A stretch of 64,000 nt of DNA from Methylotenera oryzisoli (lineage in GTDB: Bacteria > Pseudomonadota > Gammaproteobacteria > Burkholderiales > Methylophilaceae): the NCBI RefSeq assembly GCF_004661485.1, contig NZ_PQVH01000008.1, positions 527,311 to 591,310 of the forward strand, read 5' to 3'. Shown in pieces: positions 10,398-19,966 of the stretch. The first letter of the stretch is position 1, and each line of letters starts with the position of its first letter. A model generated the notes under the pieces. That model made no database searches. It saw nothing but the letters and a program-made list of their open reading frames with translations, and was not told the DNA's origin. The translations under genes and the position numbers were made by a program.

Positions 10398-11422
10398 CGT
10401 AATCTGATTTGACCAGAATCAACCAGTTGTTTTGAAAGCACCTCACCGATTGCAGCACTGGCGCTAGCACCAATACGTTTAGCAATGCGGCTCGCAAAGT
10501 CATCCTGATAGGTAAAGTCTACAATATCCTCTTGCTTAATGACTTCTCGCGCAACATACTCAGCACTGCCCATACCATCAGCTAAGCCAAGTTTAATACT
10601 TTGTTCGCCACTCCAAAACAGGCCACTAAACGTTTCTGGCGTTTCTTTTAAACGTGCACCTCTACCTTGACGTACCACTGTCTTGAACTGCTCATGAATT
10701 TCATTCAGCATCGCTTGCGCTAACTCTTGATGATGAGGATTCACCGGTGAGAATGGGTCAAGCATGGCTTTATTTTCACCTGCTGTCATCAAACGGCGCT
10801 CAACACCCACCTTTTTCATTGCCTCGGTGAAACCGTAGCCGTCCATCAACACGCCGATAGAGCCGACAATACTGGCTTTATCCACATAGATTTTATCTGC
10901 TGCAGCGGCAATATAATATCCACCAGATGCACAAATATCTTCAACCACTGCATATACCGGAATAGCAGGATGCAATTTCTTTTGCCGTCTAATTTCATCA
11001 TTAATAATGCCAGCTTGCACTGGGCTACCGCCCGGGCTATTCACTCTTAAAATAATGCCTTTAGTGCCTTTGTTATCATAAGCATCTTTCAAACTTGAGA
11101 TCACCGCATCCGCAGTGACGTCACCGCCAGCTTGGATAACACCATTAATCTCAATTAATGCAGTATGTGCTTCAAACGATTTTTTATCGCCACCAAACAC
11201 GCCAAACAGCATCAGTAGCAGAATTAAAAGATAACCAAACGTGAGTGACTTAAAGAAAGTGCCCCAACGTCGCGCTGTTTTTTGTTCACTTAATGCAGCA
11301 GTTGCCAACTTTTCTATGACATTACGCTGCCAAGCGCCATCATCTGCAGATGGATTGGGCTTACTGCCCGAGCCAATACTTTCTGTATTGGTGCCTGCTG
11401 TATATTGATTTTGCTCAGTCAT
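10394..11422 (-). CDS. sppA: Signal peptide peptidase SppA (S49 serine protease)
   Basis: A 342-residue inner-membrane protease that degrades leftover signal peptides. After a hydrophilic N-terminus it has one transmembrane segment (about 58-77), then the S49 domain. VNSPGGSPVQAG (127-138) precedes ICASGGYYIAAAADKIY with the likely nucleophile Ser166, and VGSIGVLMDGYGF leads to TAGENKAMLDPFSP with the likely general base Lys218. The size matches the short single-domain SppA forms. It is the last gene of rluC - HAD - Rieske - sppA, 24 nt after the Rieske gene, and converges on ppk2 with a 4-nt overlap. Confidence 0.93.
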   Translation of the reverse strand: MTEQNQYTAGTNTESIGSGSKPNPSADDGAWQRNVIEKLATAALSEQKTARRWGTFFKSLTFGYLLILLLMLFGVFGGDKKSFEAHTALIEINGVIQAGGDVTADAVISSLKDAYDNKGTKGIILRVNSPGGSPVQAGIINDEIRRQKKLHPAIPVYAVVEDICASGGYYIAAAADKIYVDKASIVGSIGVLMDGYGFTEAMKKVGVERRLMTAGENKAMLDPFSPVNPHHQELAQAMLNEIHEQFKTVVRQGRGARLKETPETFSGLFWSGEQSIKLGLADGMGSAEYVAREVIKQEDIVDFTYQDDFASRIAKRIGASASAAIGEVLSKQLVDSGQIRLR

Positions 11423-11446
11423 TTATTTACTCACTTGTCATTGATT

Positions 11447-11809
11447 TTATTTAGAAATAGACGCTATATTGATCATGATTTTTTGATTCTGTTCAATGAC
11501 CTCAATCGATTTTAAACTTTTACCCTTGCATGGCCCCAACACACAAAAACCATTATCAGGGCGGTAATGTGCACCATGCGTGGCACAGATTAAATAGTCG
11601 CCCTGTGCGGTAAAGAAATCACCCTCGTTCCAATCCAGCTCCACAGAAACATGTGCACATTGGTTTACATATGCATAGGGTAACTGATTAAACCTTACCA
11701 CAAACCCGGTCGCAAACTCACCCAATGCTGGCAGTGGAAATCTGATACCCTTGCCACCATCTTCCAATGCGGCACTCTCAATCACGATCATATCCTGCTC
11801 AATATGCAT
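11447..11809 (-). CDS. Rieske [2Fe-2S] domain protein
   Basis: This 120-residue protein is essentially one Rieske domain. The cluster ligands are visible as CAH (in YVNQCAHVSVELDWNEGDFF) and CATHGAHY, i.e. C-x-H and C-x-x-H. Stand-alone proteins of this kind are Rieske-type ferredoxins, probable electron carriers or redox partners; the partner is unknown here. There is no signal peptide or membrane segment. It lies 12 nt after the HAD phosphatase gene and before sppA, a gene order that I believe recurs in betaproteobacteria. Confidence 0.87.
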   Translation of the reverse strand: MHIEQDMIVIESAALEDGGKGIRFPLPALGEFATGFVVRFNQLPYAYVNQCAHVSVELDWNEGDFFTAQGDYLICATHGAHYRPDNGFCVLGPCKGKSLKSIEVIEQNQKIMINIASISK

Positions 11810-11821
11810 ACTGCTAACTCT

Positions 11822-12478
11822 CTAAGCTTGTTCTAACAGCCAATCACGTAAATCTGAAAATTGATCAAATTGCGCAATTGGATCTAAATGTTGCCAATGC
11901 TCTGCGGGCTGCGCTCCATAAGTGACGCCAATTGCACTCACACCAGCATTTTTAGCCATCTGCAAATCATAGCTAGTGTCACCTATCATTAAAGTGCGCT
12001 CAGGTAACACGACCAAGTGATCCATCAACTCATCCAGCATCTGCGGATGCGGTTTTGAAAAGCACTCGTCCACCGTGCGCGTGGCATGAAACTGGCGGCT
12101 CAAGCCGGAATGTTCCAAAGCCAGATTCAAGCCTCTGCGGCCCTTACCTGTTGCCACTGCCAATTTAAAGCCACGTTTATTTAGCTCAACAATGGTGTCA
12201 GCTGCCCCAGAAAACAAGAGTATCTCACTCTCTTCAGCATAATAGTTAGCATTGTATTGTGCGGCAAGCGCCTGTGCCTGCATGGCAGGGATATCCCCAT
12301 AGAGTGCTTGAATCGACTCACGCAGACCTAAGCCAATAATTCCACTTGCTGCTTCACGTGTGATGGCAGGCAACCCCACCTGTTCTGCTGCTTTTAAAAT
12401 GGCATTGACGATCATGCCGGTAGAGTCCGCTAACGTACCATCCCAATCCCATACAATTAAATCAAACTTCTTTGGCAT
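11822..12478 (-). CDS. HAD-superfamily phosphatase, phosphoglycolate phosphatase-like
   Basis: The protein (218 residues from ATG 12478) shows HAD motif I LIVWDWDGTLADST with both catalytic Asp residues, motif II LAVATGKGRRGL, the motif III Lys region CFSKPHPQML and motif IV MIGDTSYDLQMAKNAG. It is close in pattern to Gph/PGP phosphatases, but the substrate cannot be fixed. A GTG at 12484 gives two more residues (ML); I prefer the ATG at 12478 because it lies 6 nt after the rluC stop and is followed directly by the MPKKFDLIVWDWDG core. Confidence 0.85.
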   Translation of the reverse strand: MPKKFDLIVWDWDGTLADSTGMIVNAILKAAEQVGLPAITREAASGIIGLGLRESIQALYGDIPAMQAQALAAQYNANYYAEESEILLFSGAADTIVELNKRGFKLAVATGKGRRGLNLALEHSGLSRQFHATRTVDECFSKPHPQMLDELMDHLVVLPERTLMIGDTSYDLQMAKNAGVSAIGVTYGAQPAEHWQHLDPIAQFDQFSDLRDWLLEQA

Positions 12479-12484
12479 TAACAC

Positions 12485-13507
12485 TTACTCTTTCTCTAAC
12501 TTTAGTAAAAATTTATTTAACTCAACCGGCATCGGTGCAATTAGCTCCAGTTTCTCGGCAGTTAAAGGATGGCGAATTTTAGTCACGGACGAATGTAAAA
12601 ACATACGCTTAAGACCGTGTTTAGTTAAAAACTTGTTTAAATCAAAATCGCCATATTTATCATCACCCACAATTGGAAACCCCAAATGTGCCAATTGCAC
12701 ACGTAGTTGATGGGTTCTACCAGTGACCAGTTGCGCTTCTAATAAACTATATTTTCCAATCACTGGATTGTTAATATTTTTAAGCAATCTAAACATAGTT
12801 TCTGAGGTTTGACGTTCACCAAACTTATCTTTAGAAACATCTGTGACCACATTAACGCGACGCTCACCATTCGGCAGCACGTATTTCTGCAAGTCCAGTA
12901 CTACGCGTTTTTTAGGTTCCAGCCACTCGCCCTGCACTAGCATCAAATAGCGTTTATCGGTTTGATTGTTGCGAATCGCTTCGTGCAATGCAACCAATGC
13001 GCTTCTTTTTTTTGCCAACATCAATACACCTGATGTTTCACGATCCAAACGATGCACCAACTCTAAAAACTTAGCACGTGGGCGCTCTAAGCGCAGCTGC
13101 TCAATCACGCCGCGACTAATGCCACTACCACCATGCACAGCAAAACCAGCGGCTTTATCAATCACCAGCATGGCATCGTCTTCATAAATGATCGCTTGCT
13201 CAAACTTTGAGGTAGCCGGAACCGCAGACTCTGTTTTTTCAACTGCGGTTGAGCGTGTAGGCGGCACCCTGACCACATCACCCAAACTTAAGCGAAAATC
13301 TGCATTAATGCGTTTTTTATTCACGCGCACTTCACCGCTACGTAAAATTCGGTAAACGTGGCTCTTGGGCACGCCCTTTAAGGTTTTAGTCAGAAAGTTA
13401 TCAATGCGCTGACCTTCGCTTGCTTCGTCTACGGTTAAAAATGCAGCAGCAGATTCACTCACTGTCGATACTGGATTGTCTTGCTCATGTGTAATTAAAT
13501 TGTTCAT
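12485..13507 (-). CDS. rluC: Ribosomal large subunit pseudouridine synthase, RluC type
   Basis: The 340-residue protein has an N-terminal S4 RNA-binding domain (about 32-80, RIDNFLTKTLKGVPKSHVYR) and a RluA-family catalytic domain with VHRLDRETSGVLMLAKK, where Asp155 is the catalytic residue. The later GRTHQLRVQLAHLGFPIVGD motif is also present. The RluC subtype isomerises uridines in 23S rRNA. Its divergent arrangement with rne is the same as in E. coli, which supports the RluC call over RluD. It is first in the operon with the HAD phosphatase, the Rieske protein and sppA. Confidence 0.92.
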   Translation of the reverse strand: MNNLITHEQDNPVSTVSESAAAFLTVDEASEGQRIDNFLTKTLKGVPKSHVYRILRSGEVRVNKKRINADFRLSLGDVVRVPPTRSTAVEKTESAVPATSKFEQAIIYEDDAMLVIDKAAGFAVHGGSGISRGVIEQLRLERPRAKFLELVHRLDRETSGVLMLAKKRSALVALHEAIRNNQTDKRYLMLVQGEWLEPKKRVVLDLQKYVLPNGERRVNVVTDVSKDKFGERQTSETMFRLLKNINNPVIGKYSLLEAQLVTGRTHQLRVQLAHLGFPIVGDDKYGDFDLNKFLTKHGLKRMFLHSSVTKIRHPLTAEKLELIAPMPVELNKFLLKLEKE

Positions 13508-14321
13508 GCTTTGCTTAAATGGTTGATGTAGCTTATACTTTGCGAGTTCTTATGAATTTAACAATTTAAATCACAGTTAAATTCTTGATAAGAATACAAT
13601 TATTGAATATAAATACATCTAATCAAGACAACTACTTGTACTTGATGTGTTTGTTAATAATAGTGACAACTAAATACTTGGTTAACACCGCTCGCCACAT
13701 TATAAAGTAGCGGTAAGTAAAAATTAGCGCTCAAGCCGCCGCAGACAAATAAACATAAAGCGCGACTTAAAGTGAAAAGTTAAATTTGGCATATTATTTA
13801 ATCAGCTCATAAGCCATTAAATAATTTAAACAAATTAGAATTTACTAAAGATAGAATTTTAACGAATTTAAGCTGCAACTGGCAGAATACTTCGCCACAT
13901 TTAAGCATAAATTTAACAATAAGTTTGCTTTAACGAACAAATAAACATGTTTTAGCACGTGTTACACCTGCTAAAACAGTAAAACTAGACGATTCAATCT
14001 GACGCAGTCCTATTGACCGAAGTGATGAATCTCTATGTATAGGGTGTGCGTAATACCTAGTGTGTATAGTCACTAAAAGCACGGTTATCCACCCATGTCT
14101 TTTTAATAAGACTTCGTTAATTTGCACCATTGTTACATTGCAAATCGTTAATGCCTCTCGCTCATCATTACACTATGAGCTTGATTCAAAGGCTTAATTC
14201 ATCAGACACAATGTGTCTCTTTTGGTATTAATTCAGCGACTTCACTTTAATAACAGCTTTCAAAGCACTGCATCACTTTATGCATTGTGTCTGCCCGCCT
14301 TGCTGCGCTTAGGAGCAATCA
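13508..14321 (+). promoter_or_regulatory. Divergent rluC/rne region with long putative rne leader
   Basis: This 814-bp AT-rich stretch holds no gene I can support; a 66-codon minus-strand frame at 13930-14130 resembles nothing I know. It contains a perfect 10-bp hairpin, TGTTTTAGCA/TGCTAAAACA with 11-nt loop (13948-13978), a short palindrome AGACACAATGTGTCT (14204-14218), a TTATCCACC near-match to a DnaA box around 14087, and AGGAGC (14311-14316) as ribosome site for rne. In E. coli a long rne 5' UTR with hairpins mediates autoregulation by RNase E; a similar role here is inference. Confidence 0.5.
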
Positions 14322-17018
14322 ATGAAACGCATGTTATTTAATGCAACGCAATCTGAAGAGTTACGCGTTGCGATCGTAGATGGGCAAAAACTCATCGATT
14401 TAGATATTGAACACGCAGGTAAAGAACAACGTAAAAGCAATATTTACAAAGGTGTGATTACACGCATCGAGCCTTCTTTAGAAGCTGCCTTTGTGGATTA
14501 CGGCCAAGACCGCCATGGTTTCTTACCATTTAAAGAAGTGGCTCGTAGCTACTACAAAGAAGGCGCTGATGGCCGTGCACGCATCCAGGATGCGTTAAAA
14601 GAAGGCCAAGAATTAATCGTACAAGTAGATAAAGATGAGCGCGGCAACAAAGGCGCTGCACTGACTACATTTATCTCACTCGCTGGCCGCTATTTGGTAT
14701 TAATGCCGAACAATCCACGAGGAGGTGGTGTTTCACGTCGTATTGAAGGTGAAGACCGTGACGAACTACGTGATGTATTAGCACAACTTGAAGTACCAAA
14801 AGGCATGAGCATTATTGCTCGTACGGCTGGCATTGGCCGTAATGCAGAAGAGTTGCAATGGGACTTAAACTACCTGACACAGCTTTGGTCAGCGATTGAT
14901 GGCGCCTCAGCAATGCAGGCAGGTGCTTATTTAATCTACCAAGAAGGCAGCTTAGTGATTCGCGCAATCCGCGATTACTTCAGCTCAGACATTGGTGAAA
15001 TTTTAATCGACACACCAGACATTCATGAGCAAGCTGTACAGTTTATGAACCACGTAATGCCGAGCAATGTGGCACGTGTTAAATTGTACCAAGATGAAAT
15101 CCCTCTGTTCACACGCTTCCAAATCGAACACCAAATTGAATCAGCGTTTGCACGTGAAGTACGCTTGCCATCTGGCGGCGCGATTGTGATTGACCATACA
15201 GAGGCTTTGGTTTCTGTAGACGTTAACTCTGGCCGTGCAACACGTGGCAGTGATATTGAAAATACTGCGTTCAACACTAACTTAGAAGCAGCTGAAGAAG
15301 TTGCGCGCCAATTGCGTTTGCGTGACTTAGGTGGCTTGGTAGTGATTGACTTTATTGACATGGAGAGCCAACGCAACCAACGTGAAGTGGAGAACGCTTT
15401 ACGTGATGCCCTACATGCAGATCGCGCTCGCGTACAAACCGGCAAAATCTCACGCTTTGGCTTACTGGAGCTTTCACGTCAACGTCTACGCCCTAGCCTT
15501 GGTGAAACAAACCACATCCCTTGCCCACGTTGTCACGGCACTGGTCATATCCGCGGCATTGAATCCACTGCGCTACATATTTTACGCATCACTCAAGAGG
15601 ATGCGATGAAAGAAAATAGCGCAATTATTCAAGTGCAGTTACCAGTGGAAGTTGCTACATTCTTACTCAATGAGAAGCGTGCTGATATCCATAAGATTGA
15701 AGAGCGCATGGGTGTAGAAGTGGTGTTGATTCCTAACATCCACCTTGAAACACCGAACTACAACATCATTCGCATCAAGCATGATGACGTGAACGAAGAC
15801 ACCAGCAAAGCTAGCTACCAAATGGTAGAACTGCCTTCAGAAACAACTTACGTAAGCAAAGCTGCAGAAGAAGCTAAAGCAGTAAAACCTGTTGCTGCGG
15901 TTAAAGGCATCACACCAACTGCACCGGCACCGATGTCAGTTGAGAAGGTTGAGCCTAAGTTATCACTGTTTGCTAAAATCAAAAAATTCCTAGGTTTAGG
16001 TGAAAAGTCAGAAGCTGAAAAAGCTGCTGAAAAATCTAGTGATGCGCGTCGCGATCATCCTCGCAATAACCGTAACCGTAACGAGCGTAATCGCAACCGT
16101 AACGAGCGCAACCGTAATGAGCGTGGCGATAAAAACGCAAACCAAGAACGTGTGCCGAAAAATGCCGAGCAAAAAGCGCAGGAGCCACGTCAGGCTGAGG
16201 GCAGACCACAAGAACAACGCCAACAAAAGCCACAGCAACAACGCCATGATAATCAGCGTCATGACAACAAAAACCAAGAGGCAGCACGTAATGTTGCTCA
16301 GGCAAATACAGGTGAAACTTCTGCCAACGAATCTACAGAACAACGTAGTGAGCGTAGCAGCCGTCGCAACCGTAATAACCGCCGCAACCGTCGTGACCGT
16401 GATGAAAATGCCACACGCGACAACACCCGCGCATTTGTACCAAATGATGAGGTGAACGCAGCAGCAAGTGCTGTAGAGGTTACAAATGTGGTGGCGAATG
16501 CAGAACCAGCGCCAAGTAATAACGTTGTTGCAAAAGCTGAGACAACTCCTGTAGCTAAACCAGCCGTTGAGGTTGCAGAAACTAAGGCTCAAGAGTCTGC
16601 GCCGCAAGCTGCTGCCACCGCTCCAGCAGTAGAAGCGATTGAAGCAAGCACAGCACCAGTTGAGAAAGAAGCTAAGAAATCTAAACCACAAAAGAATACT
16701 GCAAACAAAGCAGCACCTAGTGGCAAAGACTCAGCACCTAGCGAAACCCAAACTGCCGATGAAGCAACGATCGAAGCTGCTGAAAAGACAGAGAAAAAAC
16801 GCCCTGCTCGTCCACGCAAAGCGAAAGCTGAGCCTAAGAAAGTCGATCTAGCCGACTCAGGCTTACAGTTGGTAGAAACCAAAGCAGATGCTGCGAAAGT
16901 TGTTGCTCCAGTTGAAGTTGAAAAGCGTAGTCCTCGCAAGCCAGCTTCTTGGCAAAAAGAGAAAAAAGAGGACGCTAGTAGTGAGCCTTTAGTGATGGTA
17001 GAAACTCAGAATAAATAA
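14322..17018 (+). CDS. rne: Ribonuclease E
   Basis: The 898-residue endonuclease initiates mRNA decay and processes rRNA and tRNA precursors. The N-terminal half has the S1 domain (about 36-120), [20 protein letters not shown] with catalytic Asp300, VVIDFIDM with Asp343, and the zinc-link CPRCHGTGH (Cys401, Cys404), each offset by three from E. coli D303, D346, C404 and C407. The C-terminal half (from about 480) is low-complexity and disordered. It has an Arg/Asn-rich stretch around residues 583-603, a Gln-rich part, more Arg/Asn blocks, then Ala/Glu/Lys-rich sequence and a basic [13 protein letters not shown] tail. Such regions serve as RNA-binding and degradosome scaffolds. AGGAGC lies 5 nt before the ATG. 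Confidence 0.96.
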   Translation: MKRMLFNATQSEELRVAIVDGQKLIDLDIEHAGKEQRKSNIYKGVITRIEPSLEAAFVDYGQDRHGFLPFKEVARSYYKEGADGRARIQDALKEGQELIVQVDKDERGNKGAALTTFISLAGRYLVLMPNNPRGGGVSRRIEGEDRDELRDVLAQLEVPKGMSIIARTAGIGRNAEELQWDLNYLTQLWSAIDGASAMQAGAYLIYQEGSLVIRAIRDYFSSDIGEILIDTPDIHEQAVQFMNHVMPSNVARVKLYQDEIPLFTRFQIEHQIESAFAREVRLPSGGAIVIDHTEALVSVDVNSGRATRGSDIENTAFNTNLEAAEEVARQLRLRDLGGLVVIDFIDMESQRNQREVENALRDALHADRARVQTGKISRFGLLELSRQRLRPSLGETNHIPCPRCHGTGHIRGIESTALHILRITQEDAMKENSAIIQVQLPVEVATFLLNEKRADIHKIEERMGVEVVLIPNIHLETPNYNIIRIKHDDVNEDTSKASYQMVELPSETTYVSKAAEEAKAVKPVAAVKGITPTAPAPMSVEKVEPKLSLFAKIKKFLGLGEKSEAEKAAEKSSDARRDHPRNNRNRNERNRNRNERNRNERGDKNANQERVPKNAEQKAQEPRQAEGRPQEQRQQKPQQQRHDNQRHDNKNQEAARNVAQANTGETSANESTEQRSERSSRRNRNNRRNRRDRDENATRDNTRAFVPNDEVNAAASAVEVTNVVANAEPAPSNNVVAKAETTPVAKPAVEVAETKAQESAPQAAATAPAVEAIEASTAPVEKEAKKSKPQKNTANKAAPSGKDSAPSETQTADEATIEAAEKTEKKRPARPRKAKAEPKKVDLADSGLQLVETKADAAKVVAPVEVEKRSPRKPASWQKEKKEDASSEPLVMVETQNK

Positions 17019-17050
17019 TTCTGCTGCGCAATATCATCATGTAGTTTAAA

Positions 17051-17084
17051 AAAATAAAGCCCGATTAATCGGGCTTTATTTTTT
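17051..17084 (+). terminator. Bidirectional terminator after rne
   Basis: The perfect palindrome AAATAAAGCCCGATT / AATCGGGCTTTATTT is flanked by A-runs on the left and a T-run on the right, so it can end rne transcription and also stop transcripts coming from the chemotaxis operon. Confidence 0.93.
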
Positions 17085-17413
17085 ACAGTAGCCGAGATCA
17101 ACCTGTGTAAACATTCATCTAATCAAACCTCTGTTATCAAGCCTGTGACGCGCGTAGAACGTACCTATGCATAACAATTTATTTACAAACTGCAAGCAAA
17201 AAAACCATTAAAAATGGTTAGTTTTTATCAAAATACTGGTTGACTTATACACACTAATTTAGTCATTAATATCCGATGCTTAAAAAACCTATACAAATCA
17301 ATGATAAAAACATAAGTATTTGATTTATAAAGATTAAATAAAAAGTGTAAAGTTTAGGCTTTTTAAAAAAGTCCTTATAAATTGGTAGGTTACAGAGTAT
17401 AGCCACAAATAAT

Positions 17414-17439
17414 CACAGAGTTATCCACAGATTTTGTGG
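17414..17439 (-). repeat. Diverged DnaA-box inverted repeat, copy 3
   Basis: On the minus strand this reads CCACAA, then TCTGTGGATAAC, then TCTGTG, the same layout as the copies at 35729-35755 and 36953-36979. It contains a perfect DnaA-box consensus (TTATCCACA, 17421-17429 on the plus strand). Confidence 0.6.
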
Positions 17440-17516
17440 AATACTGAATTTTGGCTACGTATCGCAGAATTGATGATATGTATCTAAACTGTAACGAAAA
17501 CTAATATGCATAAACG

Positions 17517-18176
17517 CTAAAAGCCTAGACTCTCCAATAACCCATCAACCTCTGACTGATTGATATGAGCCTCACTTAAGTTGTTATCTGTAGCGATAGG
17601 ATTAACATCAGTGTGCTCAACGTTTGTAGATTTAACCTCTGAAAAGTCTACTAAAACCTGCATTAGTTGCTTTTCCATATCATTAATTAGCTGTGTGATT
17701 TTTTTGATTACCTGTCCGGTTAAATCCTGAAAATCCTGCGCCATCATAATTTCAATTAAAATGGCCTTAGTTTCATTAGATACTTGATCTACTCGCTGTA
17801 AGTGCTTAATTGTCTCTTCCGCAACTACATTATATTCGCTCTTTAATGCAGGGTGATCTAATGTAGTATGCCATTTCTGGGTGATTAACTTTGTTGCTTC
17901 CGTCAATTCATCTTGGATAGGCATAGCTTTATCTGTTGCGTTTAACACACGATCTGCCGCTTGCTCAGTCATTGTGGCTATATATTTAAGTCTATCTCTG
18001 GTATCAGGTATATCTTTAGCAGCTCGCTCTAATATCTGGCTTAATCCCAAAGCGGTCATCGAGTCATGTAACGTTCGGACTATATGACCTACCCTAATTA
18101 AAATATTTGGGTCACCACTTGTGTCATGTACAGCATCTATAAAGTTTTCATTACTATTGATAGCATCTAGTGTCAT
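17517..18176 (-). CDS. cheZ: Chemotaxis protein phosphatase CheZ
   Basis: The 219-residue protein dephosphorylates CheY-P. It is mostly helical, and the conserved [14 protein letters not shown] motif carries the Gln that inserts into the CheY active site. The C-terminus [10 protein letters not shown] is the CheY-binding helix, joined by a flexible linker. Length matches CheZ (about 214). The start ATG overlaps the cheY stop by 4 nt, so the two are translationally coupled. It is the last gene of the minus-strand chemotaxis operon. Confidence 0.95.
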   Translation of the reverse strand: MTLDAINSNENFIDAVHDTSGDPNILIRVGHIVRTLHDSMTALGLSQILERAAKDIPDTRDRLKYIATMTEQAADRVLNATDKAMPIQDELTEATKLITQKWHTTLDHPALKSEYNVVAEETIKHLQRVDQVSNETKAILIEIMMAQDFQDLTGQVIKKITQLINDMEKQLMQVLVDFSEVKSTNVEHTDVNPIATDNNLSEAHINQSEVDGLLESLGF

Positions 18177-18580
18177 ATTGCACCCGCCACATTCTGCATT
18201 CTTTCAAAGATTTTGGAAATTTTTTCATCTAATATTTGTGCCGAAAATGGTTTAACTACGTATCCATTTGCCCCAGCCTTAGCTGCCATTAAGATATTTT
18301 CTTTTTTTGCCTCGGCAGTCACCATCAGTACTGGTGTATGGCTTATATCACGATCAGCGCGCACTCTTTCTAAAAGAGTTAAACCATCCATATTGGGCAT
18401 ATTCCAATCTGTAATGACAAAATCATAGTAACCACTCTGCAGCTTACTCCAAGCAGCTAAACCATCCTCAGCTTCATCTATATTGGTATAACCAATTTGC
18501 TTTAACAGGTTAATTACTATTCTGCGCATAGTAGAAAAATCATCTACTACCAGAATTTTTATATCTGGTTTACTTTCCAT
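18173..18580 (-). CDS. cheY: Chemotaxis response regulator CheY
   Basis: A 135-residue single receiver domain. It has the acidic pair [11 protein letters not shown], which is the CheY signature, the phospho-acceptor in [13 protein letters not shown], the switch Thr in VLMVTAEA and the Lys in GYVVKPFSA. The tight overlap with cheZ and the DFSTMRR motif make it the flagellar-motor CheY rather than a generic regulator. It would bind the flagellar switch when phosphorylated. Confidence 0.95.
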   Translation of the reverse strand: MESKPDIKILVVDDFSTMRRIVINLLKQIGYTNIDEAEDGLAAWSKLQSGYYDFVITDWNMPNMDGLTLLERVRADRDISHTPVLMVTAEAKKENILMAAKAGANGYVVKPFSAQILDEKISKIFERMQNVAGAI

Positions 18581-18634
18581 ACATCATGCCTTCGCAATTT
18601 TTTTAAGTTCTGTTCCATGATTACGGCAATACTA

Positions 18635-19006
18635 CTAATGTCTAGTCGCATGGTAATGCGCTCGTAAATCAGCTTGTAATACATGCCGAATAGCTTTTAG
18701 TGTTTGAATATGTTCGACACCAACAGCTCTTCGGTTAATATTGATTTCACTAAGAACGCTCTCAGACAATTTAGTGGTAAAAGATAAATCGATTAATGCA
18801 TTATCAGCGGCATAAATCATCGCAGCTATATCCATCATGATGCGCATTACATCCACTATCGCTTCAAGCTCTACAATTTCATCTTCACAATCGCAAATCT
18901 GCATTAACAACTCTGCTTGATCCAGCAAGCTTTCTGTTTCTGCTAGAAATAAGGCGTAAGCCTCCTCAATCAGCACTCCATGAGTTTGATTACGCTCAAT
19001 TAACAT
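18635..19006 (-). CDS. Small helical protein in chemotaxis operon, possibly degenerate HPt-like
   Basis: I do not recognise this 123-residue protein by name. It is predicted helical and acidic, with LFLAETESLLDQAELLMQ near residues 19-36, which looks like the first helix of a CheA-type HPt domain. A second helix region (VDVMRIMMDIAAMIYAADN) sits where HPt proteins carry the phospho-His motif, but there is no HxxKG. The ending HYHATRH is His-rich. It lies between the 144-residue HPt-like gene and cheY, all on one strand with gaps near 55 nt, so a chemotaxis role is likely. The HPt relation is a weak inference. Confidence 0.6.
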   Translation of the reverse strand: MLIERNQTHGVLIEEAYALFLAETESLLDQAELLMQICDCEDEIVELEAIVDVMRIMMDIAAMIYAADNALIDLSFTTKLSESVLSEININRRAVGVEHIQTLKAIRHVLQADLRAHYHATRH

Positions 19007-19060
19007 GATGCAAAATCCATGAATGAAAAAATGAAATCAACAGGTTAAAAATAATCACGC

Positions 19061-19495
19061 TCATAGTTTTACTTGGTTCAATTCGTAATTAAGCGACGTT
19101 TGCAAATAATTCATTTGTTGATTGTCTGCAGGCACATTTAAGCTGACACTATCGAGCTGCTCTCTTAAACTTTTATGAATTCTAAGATAGTGTGCGATGC
19201 GCTCTTGCGTGAGTGGCAATTTCTTTTCAATCATTTTTGCGACTAAGAACTCTAGAATGAAAGTTACTTCTGTCATATCGTCTAGCCCATACAGAATGCT
19301 CGAAACTTTGATTTTTCTAATATTGTTTAATATTGCATTTAAATTTGTGTTGATTGAGCAACCGATTAAATCGGTATCTAGAGATATGGATATGTTTTCT
19401 AGACTGGTTTCTATATCTGCCAACTGAAAGTCTGCAACATGAAAAAAGCTAGATTGTTTTTCATTATGATGAAATTTGTATTCATTTAAACTCAT
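19061..19495 (-). CDS. HPt-like protein lacking the phospho-histidine
   Basis: This 144-residue protein has no firm family name. Its middle part, NNIRKIKVSSILYGLDDMTEV followed by FILEFLVAKMIEKKLPLTQ, lines up position by position with a CheA-type HPt domain (RAAHTLKGSAGMLGFxxIxEL... then PLTxE). The phospho-accepting His is replaced by Arg and the Gly of LKG by Val. If the alignment is right, it is a pseudo-HPt that cannot be phosphorylated there, and may act as a docking or inhibitory partner for CheA or the receivers encoded beside it. It sits between two receiver genes in the chemotaxis operon. Confidence 0.6.
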   Translation of the reverse strand: MSLNEYKFHHNEKQSSFFHVADFQLADIETSLENISISLDTDLIGCSINTNLNAILNNIRKIKVSSILYGLDDMTEVTFILEFLVAKMIEKKLPLTQERIAHYLRIHKSLREQLDSVSLNVPADNQQMNYLQTSLNYELNQVKL

Positions 19496-19535
19496 CTATA
19501 TTCTCCTGTTTGCTAACTCAATCGCAAAGGAAAAA

Positions 19536-19904
19536 TCAAACACCCAACACTTTATGCACAACATCTAACAAACGCTCTGGGTGAAATGGCTTAACTAACC
19601 AGCCAGTTGCGCCAGCAGCTTTTCCCTCCATTTTCATATCAGCGCTAGACTCAGTGGTTAACATCAAAATAGGTACAGACTGATAAGATCCTAACTCGCG
19701 CAATTTTTTAACTAGCGACAAACCATCCATCACCGGCATATTGTGATCGGTAAGAACAAGATCGACTGTTTTCTCTTTTGCTTTTTCTAGACCATCCTGC
19801 CCATCTATAGCCTGAACAACTTGATAACCTGCTTGCTCAAGGCTAAATACCACCATTTTTCGCAAAGAATCAGAATCATCAACAGCAAGAATTGTTTTAG
19901 TCAT
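19536..19904 (-). CDS. Single-domain response regulator (CheY/PilH-like)
   Basis: A 122-residue receiver with AVDDSDSLRKMV (acidic pair), LVLTDHNMPVMDG (phospho-acceptor Asp), ILMLTTESS (switch Thr) and GWLVKPFHPERLL (Lys). The DDSxSLRKMV style is typical of single-domain receivers coupled to chemotaxis-type operons and differs from the motor CheY two genes downstream. It follows the large receptor gene by 62 nt. A role as a phosphate sink or adaptation regulator is possible, but not shown by the sequence. Confidence 0.9.
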   Translation of the reverse strand: MTKTILAVDDSDSLRKMVVFSLEQAGYQVVQAIDGQDGLEKAKEKTVDLVLTDHNMPVMDGLSLVKKLRELGSYQSVPILMLTTESSADMKMEGKAAGATGWLVKPFHPERLLDVVHKVLGV

Positions 19905-19966
19905 AGAGGGGCTCCGATCTTTTTACTTCAACTTAAAAATTAATTTAATTACTCAATACTATTAGT

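Larger units (their letters stand above)
17019..17516. other. Convergent intergenic region rne/cheZ without gene
   Basis: About 500 bp hold a strong bidirectional terminator (17051-17084) and an AT-rich remainder. Near 17414-17439 there is a reverse-oriented, diverged copy of the DnaA-box repeat found at 35.7 and 36.9 kb. No open frame here resembles a gene. Confidence 0.6.

Noticed and set aside
13930..14130. A 66-codon minus-strand frame in the rluC/rne gap
   Set aside because: No ribosome site, no recognisable family, and it lies across the hairpin of the putative rne leader.
16060..16150. Short repeats in rne as a possible CRISPR or repeat element
   Set aside because: They are in-frame codons for Asn-Arg-Asn-Glu-Arg repeats of the disordered RNase E tail; there are no spacers of constant length.
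16008..16691. A 227-codon minus-strand open frame inside rne
   Set aside because: It is the shadow of the Arg/Asn- and Ala/Glu-rich low-complexity coding sequence of RNase E, and its product is Cys/Phe/Val-rich without any family resemblance.
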